This document shows positions 45,644-53,823 of a DNA stretch of 64,000 nucleotides, in pieces. The number at the start of each line of letters is the position of its first letter. The stretch's first letter is position 1. A program made the translations under genes and the position numbers. The DNA comes from Candidatus Heimdallarchaeota archaeon (GTDB taxonomy: Archaea > Asgardarchaeota > Heimdallarchaeia > Hodarchaeales > Hodarchaeaceae): contig CP070695.1 of assembly GCA_020353515.1 (NCBI GenBank), positions 3,578,050 through 3,642,049 of the forward strand, given 5' to 3'. The notes beneath the pieces are model-generated. The model was not told the DNA's origin. It ran no database searches and worked only from the letters and a program-made list of their open reading frames with translations.

Positions 45644-45955
45644 TTGTTGAGTAAGGTAAAAATCACAGTGATAAAGAAATTTGAACCAAAAGAAATATTT
45701 GGACATGATATAGTTCGAAAAGACACAGGAAAACCTGTTCCACCCTGTTACTTGAATGAAGGGCAAAATTTTTTTGTAACCAGTCACCTTGAACCACCTG
45801 AAGGATTCTGTGAAAAAGCTTGGATTGACATTTATGATATCCTAATGATTTTTTACTACGATGGGGATTACGCCTATCCTGAACCTGGAATGACATATAC
45901 CCCATGCAATGATGGCATCAGGCCTGTTATATTCAAAATAGAAAAACAGGATTAA
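45644..45955 (+). CDS. TIGR04076-family small protein (copy 2)
   Basis: A 103-residue relative of the 44050-44412 protein. It keeps VKITVIKKFEP, CYLNEGQNFFV, GFCEKAWIDIYDIL and the end CNDGIRPVIFKIEK. It has no ATG near the start: tandem TTG codons at 45644 and 45647 are the likely start, 13 bp after the MBL-fold gene. The shared start VxITVIK and end RPVIFKIE show common descent by duplication. Co-transcription with an MBL hydrolase is the only functional clue. Confidence 0.72.
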   Translation: MLSKVKITVIKKFEPKEIFGHDIVRKDTGKPVPPCYLNEGQNFFVTSHLEPPEGFCEKAWIDIYDILMIFYYDGDYAYPEPGMTYTPCNDGIRPVIFKIEKQD

Positions 45956-46085
45956 TCTTATTTGGTTAATTGCAGCTCTATAAGTCCCTATCTCGTCTCA
46001 GTGGACTTTTCCAAAAAGAAAGGAGGGAGGTAAAAAAGATAATCATATTTGGATGAAAGGAAAAAAGATCGGAATGAGTTAAAAG

Positions 46086-46403
46086 ATGACCTCCTCATTT
46101 TCCAAGAGAGTAAAAGATATTATTAAGAAGATCCCCACAGGTAAAGTTGCTACATATGGCCAGATCGCCACATACGCAGGTAATCCTCGTGCTTCACGCC
46201 AAGTGGCTTGGATTCTACATTCATCATCGGGAAAAGATAATCTTCCGTGGCATAGAGTAATTAATAGTAAAGGACGTATTTCGTTACCTCATAATGGGGG
46301 TTATGAAATGCAAAAAGGGTTATTAGAGGAAGAAGGGATTTTATTTGACAAGAATGATAGAATCAACTTTGACCGTTATCTCTGGCAAATCTTTGAGGAG
46401 TAG
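46086..46403 (+). CDS. Alkyltransferase-like protein (MGMT fold, Cys replaced by Trp)
   Basis: The 105-residue protein is the DNA-binding half of O6-methylguanine-DNA methyltransferase. The reactive PCHRV motif reads P54-W55-H56-R57-V58, so it cannot accept an alkyl group: it is an ATL protein. The helix-turn-helix YGQIATYAGNPRASRQVAW keeps the arginine finger (R38). ATL proteins bind O6-alkylguanine and hand it to nucleotide excision repair; a UvrA-type gene is at the start of this window. ATG 46086 follows a purine-rich leader. The AbrB fusion gene begins six bases after its stop. Confidence 0.88.
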   Translation: MTSSFSKRVKDIIKKIPTGKVATYGQIATYAGNPRASRQVAWILHSSSGKDNLPWHRVINSKGRISLPHNGGYEMQKGLLEEEGILFDKNDRINFDRYLWQIFEE

Positions 46404-46409
46404 TAGGAT

Positions 46410-46889
46410 ATGGAAACCAATAAGATCTCCTCTAAAGGTAGTGAAATAGGAATAGGTGAAATTAGTAAAGATTTCAAAGTATTAATCCCTCCTGAAGTCC
46501 GAAAAAAACTAAAATTGAAAGTGGGAGATTGTATTACGTTTACGGAAAAAAACAGGGAGATAATCATCTCGAAAGTATTAGAAATGAGCCAGTTAGATCA
46601 ATTAATCCAAGATCTAGTTACAATAGCCTTACAAGATGGTAAAATAACTACAGATGAGAAAAAATTAATTAAGTCCATATATGAAAATATTGCCACTTTT
46701 AAACAAGCCTATCGAAAAGCATGGGAAGATGAAGTGATCACTCCTGAAGAAAAAAGTCTATTAACCCATCTATGGAAAAAAATCTATGATAAACCAGCTG
46801 AAACCGTCCAGAAGGACAAAAATATAACATTAGATGAAATGAAACTTTTGATGAGTGTCTTCAGGGCAATTCATCACCCTGAAACATAA
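46410..46889 (+). CDS. AbrB-domain protein with three EF-like/TerB-like helical repeats
   Basis: Residues 12-55 form a SpoVT/AbrB swapped-hairpin DNA-binding domain (KVLIPPEVRKKLKLKVGD...REIIISKV). The remaining ~100 residues carry three copies of a unit: LQDGKITTDEKKLI (74-87), WEDEVITPEEKSLL (105-118) and QKDKNITLDEMKLL (134-147), at ~30-residue spacing. Each looks like the second half of an EF-hand loop followed by a helix, or a TerB-like bundle. A metal- or ligand-sensing transcription factor is a natural guess. It is coupled to the ATL gene. Confidence 0.6.
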   Translation: METNKISSKGSEIGIGEISKDFKVLIPPEVRKKLKLKVGDCITFTEKNREIIISKVLEMSQLDQLIQDLVTIALQDGKITTDEKKLIKSIYENIATFKQAYRKAWEDEVITPEEKSLLTHLWKKIYDKPAETVQKDKNITLDEMKLLMSVFRAIHHPET

Positions 46890-46944
46890 TGAATGGAATT
46901 TTTTCTAGAGCATAAAAATAAATACTCTAGGATGACCTAGGAAG

Positions 46945-46953
46945 TTATATAAA
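46945..46953 (+). promoter_or_regulatory. TATA-like box for the acyl-CoA synthetase gene
   Basis: TTATATAAA about 50 bp upstream of ATG 47003. It predicts a start near 46975 and a ~28-nt leader containing the purine-rich GATGGAAG just before the start codon. Confidence 0.4.
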
Positions 46954-47002
46954 GAGAGGTGGTAGTGGAAGAAAATACAAAAAATACCGAGAATGATGGA
47001 AG

Positions 47003-48742
47003 ATGGAAGAACAGATTTGGCATAAATATAAATGGCCTGAAACGGTCAAGAAATCCATAGAACCTTATCCAGATGAGCCCCTTTATAAAATACTTGAAAA
47101 TACAGCAACAAAAAGTGGTGATCTCCCGTATCTAAAATTTATGGGAACCACAACAACCTTCGCAGAAACAGATACCATGGCAAACCAAGTGGCAAATTAC
47201 CTCATAAAGCAAGGTGTGAAAAAAGGGGATAAAATTGCTATATTTCTACCCAATACTCCTCATTATCCAATAATTTTCTTTGGGATCTTGAAAGCTGGCG
47301 CAACTGCGGTTACCTGCAATCCCACTTATACGTCAAATGAATTAAACTATCAACTGAAGGACTCAGAAGTAGTCATGGTTTTTGCGTTTGATCATGAGAG
47401 ATTCGCTCCTTCTACTTACAAAGCGATAAAAGGAACACAAGTCAAACATGTGGTCATTTGTCAGACGAAGGATTTCCTCCCTAAATTCAAAGCAATAATT
47501 GGAGGATTACTAGGAAAAGTCCCAAAAAGCCCGTTTTATGAAGAAGAAATCACTTCTTTCTTCTCAGAAATTCTTACCTATGAAACAACAAAGCCTAATG
47601 TGGAAATAAATCCCGATGAAGACTTAGCAGTGGTAATTTATACAGGGGGCACGACAGGTTTGCCAAAAGGAGTGATGTTATCTCATAAAAATGTCTACTC
47701 TAATGTCCTCCAAGCAGACGAATATGTCAGAGTCGAGATTGAAGAAGGAAAACCACAAAAGCTTCGATACGGAGAGGAAGTATATATTGGTGCCCTACCT
47801 TGGTATCATTCATATGGATTTACAATGACAATGATTGGTGGCGCATTCTACGCTGCTACAGTTATACCAATTCCTGATCCGAGAGCTGGAAAACCTCCCC
47901 TCTCAGTTCTACTTGAAACTATTAATGACCATAGAGTTACTGTGTTCCATGCTGTACCCGTCTTCTACACCGCAATTGTTAATCATCCAAATGTTGAAAA
48001 GTATGATCTAACATCTATTATAGGGTGTGGTTCTGGTGCTGCTCCTTTAGCTCCTGAAATAGCCAAAGAATTTGAAAGAGTTACGAAAGGAACGATCTAT
48101 GAGGCTTATGGACTATCTGAAACATCCCCCCTTACTCACTTAAATCCAACAAATAAAAGAGATCGAAAATTTGGGACAGTTGGATTAGCAGTGCCTGATA
48201 CTTATGTCAAAATTGTAGACCTAGATACTGGATTACAAGAACAACCTTTAGGGGAAGATGGCGAAATCGCCCTTTCTGGCCCCCAAGTGATGAAAGGGTA
48301 CTGGAAAAAGCCTGAGGAGACAGCAGAAGTCTTTCGTGAAATTGATGGAAGAAAGTATTTCCTCACTGGCGATATCGGACACCTCGAAGAAGAAGGATTC
48401 TTAGTGATTACTGATCGTAAGAAAGATATGGTGATTATAGGTGGTTTGAAGGCTTATCCTCGTGAAATCGAAGATATTCTGTATGAGAATCCAAAGGTCA
48501 AGTTGGCTGCAGTAATTGGACTACCACGAGAAGATGATCCTGGTAACGAATATGTTGCAGCTTACCTCGTTCTTAAAGAGGGGGAAACAGCAACAGAAGA
48601 AGAAATTATAGAATGGTGTCGAGATCGAATGGCGGGGTACAAACGTCCAAGAAAAGTGGAGTTTCGTGACGATTTGCCCTTAAGTACTGTAGGTAAGGTC
48701 TTACGTAGAGTGATAAAAGAAGAAGAATTAAAAGGAAAGTAA
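47003..48742 (+). CDS. AMP-forming acyl-CoA synthetase (long-chain fatty acid-CoA ligase-like)
   Basis: A 579-residue member of the ANL superfamily. The AMP-binding P-loop-like motif is YTGGTTGLPKG, the adenine motif is YEAYGLSETSP, and YFLTGDIGHLEEEGFLVITDRKKDMVIIGGLKAYPREIE holds the hinge and the C-terminal domain start. The final catalytic lysine sits in LPLSTVGKVLRRV. It activates a carboxylic acid, probably a fatty acid, to its CoA thioester with ATP. It has its own TATA-like box and a T7 tract after its end. Confidence 0.9.
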   Translation: MEEQIWHKYKWPETVKKSIEPYPDEPLYKILENTATKSGDLPYLKFMGTTTTFAETDTMANQVANYLIKQGVKKGDKIAIFLPNTPHYPIIFFGILKAGATAVTCNPTYTSNELNYQLKDSEVVMVFAFDHERFAPSTYKAIKGTQVKHVVICQTKDFLPKFKAIIGGLLGKVPKSPFYEEEITSFFSEILTYETTKPNVEINPDEDLAVVIYTGGTTGLPKGVMLSHKNVYSNVLQADEYVRVEIEEGKPQKLRYGEEVYIGALPWYHSYGFTMTMIGGAFYAATVIPIPDPRAGKPPLSVLLETINDHRVTVFHAVPVFYTAIVNHPNVEKYDLTSIIGCGSGAAPLAPEIAKEFERVTKGTIYEAYGLSETSPLTHLNPTNKRDRKFGTVGLAVPDTYVKIVDLDTGLQEQPLGEDGEIALSGPQVMKGYWKKPEETAEVFREIDGRKYFLTGDIGHLEEEGFLVITDRKKDMVIIGGLKAYPREIEDILYENPKVKLAAVIGLPREDDPGNEYVAAYLVLKEGETATEEEIIEWCRDRMAGYKRPRKVEFRDDLPLSTVGKVLRRVIKEEELKGK

Positions 48743-48763
48743 TCTTTCCAAATATCTTCACCC

Positions 48764-48770
48764 TTTTTTT
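48764..48770 (+). terminator. T-tract terminator after the acyl-CoA synthetase
   Basis: A run of seven T about 20 bp past the stop codon, fitting archaeal oligo-T termination, with no strong hairpin. Confidence 0.35.
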
Positions 48771-48841
48771 CTAATGAGTATCTTGGGGAGTAGAAGATTG
48801 AAGAATATCTAAATAATAGTATTTTTACTTCTGCAGATAGA

Positions 48842-50095
48842 TTGAATGAGAATAGATATGGAGCTAAAACAATGGAGAACAGAAAATTTCTCTTATTCTT
48901 AATGGATGGTGTTGGAGACCGTCCCATACATGAATTAAACGAGAAAACGCCACTAGAGGCGGCTAAGACACCAACAATGGACAAATTAGCACAAATAGGG
49001 ATAACAGGACACTTACATACTATTGGACGAGGAATTACTCCTGGAAGTGATACTGCACATCTAGCTTTATTTGGTTATAATCCTTACGATGTTTACACAG
49101 GTAGAGGCCCATTTGAGGCCGCGGGAACAGATCTCCCTGTTAAACCAGGTGATATTGCCTTTCGTACAAACATGGCTACTATTAAGGATGAGATAATTGT
49201 TGATCGAAGAGCAGGTAGAATATCCAAAGGTACGGTAGAAATTGAGGAAGCTCTTAAGAATATTACAATAGAAGATGTTGAAACAATTTTTAAACTTGGG
49301 ATCGATCATCGGGCCGCGTTAGTTTTAAGAGGTCCTGGTTTAGCAAGTGATGTAACTGGAAATGATCCAAAGATTGAGAATAAAAAACCAAAATCTATTA
49401 TTGGCACAAGTCCAGAGGCTGAAAAGACTGCACGAATATTGAAACAATACATCCGTCAAGCGTCTGAGATAATGGAAACTCTAGAGATCAACCAGAAAAG
49501 GATAGATGATAACAAGCTTCCAGCTAATTATCTGTTAGTAAGAGGAGCTGGAAAAGCTCCACACTTAGAAAGCTTTCAAACTAAATATGGCATAACAGCT
49601 GATTGTGTGGCTGGTGGAGGATTATACAAAGGTGTTGCTTCGATTTGTGGAATGAAGATTAATAATAACCATAAAGGTACCGGGGGTGTTCCTACTGATG
49701 TACCTTCGAAAGTCAAAGCAGCAATGAAATCGTTAGAGCGATCCCAGTTTGTCTTTTTGCATGTAAAGGGAACTGATAATTTCGGTCATGATAACAAACC
49801 TATTCAGAAAATGGAGTTCATCGATGAGATAGATCGAGCAATAGAGCCTATCTTAGATTTATTACCTGAAACTCTCATCTGTATCACAGGTGATCATAGC
49901 ACTCCTTGTGTAATGAAGGATCATTCCTCTGATCCATTACCAGTATTGATGGTCGGTGAAGGAGTGCGACCAGATCAAGTAACTGAATTTGGTGAACGCC
50001 CAACAATGAGAGGTGGATTAGGACATATGTTAGGTCAAGAAGTTATTTCTACCATGCTGGGTCTTGCTGGAAGGGTTCACAAATTTGGTGCTTAA
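48842..50095 (+). CDS. apgM: Cofactor-independent phosphoglycerate mutase, archaeal type
   Basis: The 2,3-bisphosphoglycerate-independent mutase of the alkaline phosphatase superfamily (ApgM). [11 protein letters not shown] is the N-terminal metal motif, [16 protein letters not shown] holds the phosphorylated serine, and [18 protein letters not shown] the late metal ligands. It interconverts 3- and 2-phosphoglycerate in glycolysis or gluconeogenesis and so handles 3-PG made by the form III RuBisCO. ATG 48872 (MENRKF) behind GGAG is preferred over TTG 48842, which would add ten residues. Confidence 0.92.
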   Translation: MNENRYGAKTMENRKFLLFLMDGVGDRPIHELNEKTPLEAAKTPTMDKLAQIGITGHLHTIGRGITPGSDTAHLALFGYNPYDVYTGRGPFEAAGTDLPVKPGDIAFRTNMATIKDEIIVDRRAGRISKGTVEIEEALKNITIEDVETIFKLGIDHRAALVLRGPGLASDVTGNDPKIENKKPKSIIGTSPEAEKTARILKQYIRQASEIMETLEINQKRIDDNKLPANYLLVRGAGKAPHLESFQTKYGITADCVAGGGLYKGVASICGMKINNNHKGTGGVPTDVPSKVKAAMKSLERSQFVFLHVKGTDNFGHDNKPIQKMEFIDEIDRAIEPILDLLPETLICITGDHSTPCVMKDHSSDPLPVLMVGEGVRPDQVTEFGERPTMRGGLGHMLGQEVISTMLGLAGRVHKFGA

Positions 50096-50140
50096 GCATT
50101 ACCTAAGTGTCCCATTTCCTCTTCCATCAGGAGATTAATA

Positions 50141-50911
50141 ATGATTGAGATTAAGAAGTTAACGACTATAAAAGAATTTAAAAAAACTCTTGAGATCCAA
50201 AAAAGTGCATGGGGAGTCAGTGATGTAGAAGTCGATCCCCACTTTTTAATGACAAGAGTACAAAAGTTTGGAGGCTTACTTCAGGGACTTTTTGTTGAAG
50301 AGGAATGTGTTGGTTTTACCTATGGTATTCTAGGAAAATGGCAGGGACACATCTTCTTCTTCTCGTACATGGCAGCAGTCATGAGGAAATACCAAGGGAG
50401 GGGATATGGATTTTTACTGAAGAAAGCTCAAAGAGAAGAAGTCATGAAAATGGGTTATAATATCATTCGTTGGAATTTTGATCCTTTGGAATCCCAAAAT
50501 GCTTATTTCAACATTCACAGACTTGGAGTGATTAGCTCAGAATACGAACAGAATATTTATGGAGAGGGGGAAAGTGGACTTGACACAGGTCTCCCAACTG
50601 ATCGATTACTTGTCACATGGAATTTAACCTCTGAACGAGTGATTAAGAAGATGGAAAGAAAAGAAGAAAAGAATTTAGGGGTCATTCCCACATCAAAACT
50701 CGGTGAATTTAATGAGGAAATTGCTTATATTGAAATTCCGAGAGATTTTCAGTCACTGAAAAAGGAAAATTTAAACCAAGCATATAACTGGAGAATGAAG
50801 ACCCGTGACCAGTTTGAAGCTGCTTTTAGAATAGGTTTTGTCGTAGAAGAAATCGTTTTCTCTGAAGATCAACAAAAAATCTTCTATAAATTGATCAAGA
50901 GGGAAATGTGA
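50141..50911 (+). CDS. GNAT acyltransferase paired with the racemase (COG3375-like)
   Basis: A 256-residue GNAT protein of the COG3375 type: QKSAWGVSDVEVDPHFLMTRVQ and GLFVEEECVGFTYGI start the fold, RKYQGRGYGFLLKKAQRE is the acyl-CoA loop, and RWNFDPLESQNAYFNIHRLGV follows. In bacteria this family stands next to N-succinylamino acid racemase and N-succinylates D-amino acids. The same arrangement occurs here: the racemase gene starts 1 bp after this stop. ATG 50141 is the only good start, behind AGGAG. Confidence 0.82.
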   Translation: MIEIKKLTTIKEFKKTLEIQKSAWGVSDVEVDPHFLMTRVQKFGGLLQGLFVEEECVGFTYGILGKWQGHIFFFSYMAAVMRKYQGRGYGFLLKKAQREEVMKMGYNIIRWNFDPLESQNAYFNIHRLGVISSEYEQNIYGEGESGLDTGLPTDRLLVTWNLTSERVIKKMERKEEKNLGVIPTSKLGEFNEEIAYIEIPRDFQSLKKENLNQAYNWRMKTRDQFEAAFRIGFVVEEIVFSEDQQKIFYKLIKREM

Positions 50912-50912
50912 A

Positions 50913-52037
50913 ATGAACCGTATTGATCAAATCGACTCGATGGAATTATTTATCATCAAACTACCACTTGTAGAAGCTTTTGAAACCAGCCTCGGAGCTG
51001 AGACATACAAAGAAGCCCTTCTTTTAAAACTCAAATCTGAGGAAATAGCTGGATGGGGGGAATGTGTGGCATCTCCAGAACCTTTTTACAGTAGTGAAAC
51101 TAATGAAACTGCCCTTCACATAATTCGGACGTTTTTACTTCCAGTAATTATGAAAATAAAGAATTTTTCACTTGACGAGGTTCTAAGAGCCTTCGAGAGG
51201 ATTCGTGGCCATAATATGGCGAAAGCTACTGTAGAGAATGCACTTCTTGATCTTCAAGCAAAAATGCAAGGTATCCCTCTTTATGAGCTCATTGGGGGGG
51301 AAAAAAGAGATATTATGTCAGGAATCAGTATCGGGATAAAAGAAGACACAGATGAACTTTTAGAATCTATTGGACAGGCGGTAAGGAAAAAGTATCACAG
51401 GATCAAAATTAAGATAAAAAAAGGAAAAGAACTTGAACCCTTAGCCAGAGTGAGAGAGAACTATCCAGATATCAAACTCATGGTTGATGCTAATGCTGAT
51501 TATTCTATCGATGATCTTGAACTCCTTAAACAACTTGATGATTATGATCTAATGATGATCGAACAGCCCTTAGCATATGATGACATCTATTTTCATTCCA
51601 TTATTCAAAAAGAGTTACAAACACCAATTTGCCTTGATGAATCAATTGAGAGTCTCAATGATGTGAAAACAGCTATTAACTTAGGAAGTTGTCAAATTAT
51701 TAATATCAAACAAGGACGAGTAGGAGGCATTTTGAGTGCAATAACTATTCAGAATTTTTGTTCAAGTAATGGCATCAAGGTCTGGTCTGGAGGTATGCTA
51801 GAAACGGGGATTGGCCGAGCCTTTAACATTCATTTACAAACGCTTCCTGGATTCACGTTACCTGGAGATACGTCTGAAACCTCCCGTTATTTCCAAGAGG
51901 ATATTGTTGAACCTAATATTACGTTACGTGGTGATGGCTTCATTGATATACCAGAAGGGGAAGGAATGGGGGTTCAAATTATCCCAGAAAGACTAGAACA
52001 CTTCACAACCTTTTCTGAAAGGATTGAAACCAAGTAG
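50913..52037 (+). CDS. N-succinylamino acid racemase / o-succinylbenzoate synthase family enolase
   Basis: A 374-residue enolase-superfamily enzyme. The catalytic K-x-K pair is K165/K167 in RIKIKIKKG, the metal ligands are D192 (MVDANADY), E217 (IEQPL) and D242 (CLDES), and the opposite lysine is K266 (NIKQGRVGG). The family includes OSBS of menaquinone synthesis and NSAR of D-to-L amino acid conversion. No other menaquinone gene is near, whereas the coupled GNAT gene points to the NSAR pathway. The L-specific desuccinylase that would complete it is not adjacent. ATG 50913 is close to the preceding stop. Confidence 0.88.
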   Translation: MNRIDQIDSMELFIIKLPLVEAFETSLGAETYKEALLLKLKSEEIAGWGECVASPEPFYSSETNETALHIIRTFLLPVIMKIKNFSLDEVLRAFERIRGHNMAKATVENALLDLQAKMQGIPLYELIGGEKRDIMSGISIGIKEDTDELLESIGQAVRKKYHRIKIKIKKGKELEPLARVRENYPDIKLMVDANADYSIDDLELLKQLDDYDLMMIEQPLAYDDIYFHSIIQKELQTPICLDESIESLNDVKTAINLGSCQIINIKQGRVGGILSAITIQNFCSSNGIKVWSGGMLETGIGRAFNIHLQTLPGFTLPGDTSETSRYFQEDIVEPNITLRGDGFIDIPEGEGMGVQIIPERLEHFTTFSERIETK

Positions 52038-52041
52038 TCGT

Positions 52042-53421
52042 CTATGTATCAAGGTATTTTATACCTGATTTACCCCATGAATCTAAGGCTTGTTCCAATT
52101 CAACGTACTGATCCTCATGGTCGTCTAAATAGTCTTCGAGATCCTCAGCTGCCTCATCCAAGTGAGTCATGCCAATATCAATCACCTGACGAAACGCCTT
52201 GGCACCTGCTCGAGTACCCTTGGGATGAGAATGAATACCCACACCAGCTCCAATCATAATATCATTGCCCAAATCCTTCATGATACGTAAAGCAATACCT
52301 GGGGTAACTCCTCCTGATGGCATAGGTAATACTGGTTTTAATGGACCAAAGGGATAACGAAGTGCTTTTGCACAGGCAAGATATTTATCTCGAATAAAGG
52401 GGGCTTTACTGTATGCACTGGGGTAGACCAATGCATCAAGACCAGCTAACCGAGCAAGTTTCCCCATGATCAGAAAAGAAGAGATTCCAGACATTGAAGA
52501 CTCATAATACACTCCAGCGAAATCCATATGCCCTAAAATAGGAACTTTGATACTCTCATCAGCAGCTAATTCCCGTACAACTGGAAGACCAACAGTGAGA
52601 TAATTGACCATTAATCCATTAGTGCCAGAATCGATCGCTTTTTGGGCATTTTCTAAGATTTGTTGCGGACCTGCCGTTATATTAACCATATAGATCGTAT
52701 CTTCACCCGTCTCCTCTTTTGCTTTGTCTCTCATTTCCATATAGGTAGTGACTCGTTCCTCTAGTGGTAAATACTTTATATCGCCAGCCGTACTTTCATC
52801 GTCCTTGATAAAATCGGCACCTCCCATTGCTGCTTCATAAAACAAGGCTTTCCCATCATCCAAGGTGTAAGCATGATCAATATTTGTTAAGAAAGGTCGT
52901 TCTGGAACAGTTAGTTGTTTACGAATGCCTTCAATCCCAAATTTCGGTCCTTTGAATTCTGACAAAAAGCGTTGGGGGAAAATTACGTCTAAAAGTTTCA
53001 CTTTGCCACCCATACTAATGTTTCCCATGAGGGTAGTCAAAAGTAACGGAAACTGTGTATCTAATCCTTCAAGAGGATACGCCACTTGAAGAATATATTG
53101 GCGTTCTTTTATGCCATCGGGGACCCCAATTTCGTAAGGGGGTACTTCATATACTCCAATGACCTTACCAGAGAACTTTCGAAGGATATCACGGGGGTCA
53201 CTATGTACAGGATAATAAGAACCAACAGTTTGCTCTTGAATAACAACCTTACCCATGTACCATGGGTCAAGAGTACTACTGAAAGCAGTATAGTAAACTC
53301 CAATCACATAATCATCATGATTGATAGACTCTTGGCAACCCTCAGGGTAAAAACCCCACTTGCTATCCGCATAACTATCGACTTTAGGTCTTTTTACCAT
53401 TTGTTGAGCCTCAAGATTCAC
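52042..53421 (-). CDS. Divergent RuBisCO-like protein (form IV type)
   Basis: The 459-residue protein has the RuBisCO fold: GGADFIKDDEST (K206, D208, E209) keeps the carbamate lysine and both metal ligands, and MPSGGVTPG (S369, G370, G371) and GAGVGIHSHPKG keep the phosphate loops. But the lysines equivalent to K175/K177 are gone (NIDHAYTLDD instead of KPKxG), and HxHRAMHA is replaced by GHMDFAGVYY. It cannot carboxylate RuBP by the usual mechanism and is a RuBisCO-like protein, perhaps an enolase, isomerase or transcarboxylase. The known sub-branch was not identified by eye. It is convergent with the NSAR gene, 4 bp away, and divergent from the DsrE-like gene. Confidence 0.88.
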   Translation of the reverse strand: MNLEAQQMVKRPKVDSYADSKWGFYPEGCQESINHDDYVIGVYYTAFSSTLDPWYMGKVVIQEQTVGSYYPVHSDPRDILRKFSGKVIGVYEVPPYEIGVPDGIKERQYILQVAYPLEGLDTQFPLLLTTLMGNISMGGKVKLLDVIFPQRFLSEFKGPKFGIEGIRKQLTVPERPFLTNIDHAYTLDDGKALFYEAAMGGADFIKDDESTAGDIKYLPLEERVTTYMEMRDKAKEETGEDTIYMVNITAGPQQILENAQKAIDSGTNGLMVNYLTVGLPVVRELAADESIKVPILGHMDFAGVYYESSMSGISSFLIMGKLARLAGLDALVYPSAYSKAPFIRDKYLACAKALRYPFGPLKPVLPMPSGGVTPGIALRIMKDLGNDIMIGAGVGIHSHPKGTRAGAKAFRQVIDIGMTHLDEAAEDLEDYLDDHEDQYVELEQALDSWGKSGIKYLDT

Positions 53422-53484
53422 TACTAAATGTGCTTAAATATCTATTATCGGTCTCATTCACCTCGATTTTAGAGGTGATAACCA

Positions 53485-53823
53485 ATGAAAAAACAACTTT
53501 TTGTATTATTCAATTATAGCAAAGGGATCTTTACTCATATTCTTTTGAATGTTTTCGATTTAGCTGAAAAAGGCTATGAGGTTGGTGTCATTTTTGAGAG
53601 TGAGGCATGTAAACTAATCGTCGAATATGAAACAAAAAATTACGACAAATTTGAAAGATTAAAGACCCAAAACTTAGTTGCTGCTGTCTGTGAAGTCTGT
53701 GCAAGAGCAATGGGTGCCTTGGAAGCTGCTGAACGTCAGGGATTACCTATTGATGGTACATTACATGGCCACCCTACATTAGAATCTTGGATAAATGATG
53801 GATTTCAAGTTATGCTGATTTAA
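53485..53823 (+). CDS. DsrE-like sulfur-relay family protein
   Basis: A 112-residue DsrE/DsrF-fold protein. QLFVLFNYSKGIFTHILLN opens the fold. The cysteine pair in AAVCEVCARAMG (about 70-77) and the close GHPTLESWINDGFQVMLI match small cytoplasmic DsrE-like proteins in archaea. Members carry persulfide or act in sulfur transfer. ATG 53485 has a clear GAGGTGAT upstream. The stop is directly followed by the methyltransferase ATG with no gap, so the two are coupled. Confidence 0.75.
   Translation: MKKQLFVLFNYSKGIFTHILLNVFDLAEKGYEVGVIFESEACKLIVEYETKNYDKFERLKTQNLVAAVCEVCARAMGALEAAERQGLPIDGTLHGHPTLESWINDGFQVMLI

Noticed and set aside
46086..46403. Active O6-alkylguanine methyltransferase
   Set aside because: The acceptor cysteine is tryptophan in PWHRV.
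50913..52037. Muconate or mandelate enzyme of the enolase superfamily
   Set aside because: The KxK / D / E / D / K layout and the GNAT neighbour fit the OSBS/NSAR branch better.
52042..53421. Second functional RuBisCO
   Set aside because: The substrate-binding lysines and the HxHRAMHA block are not conserved.
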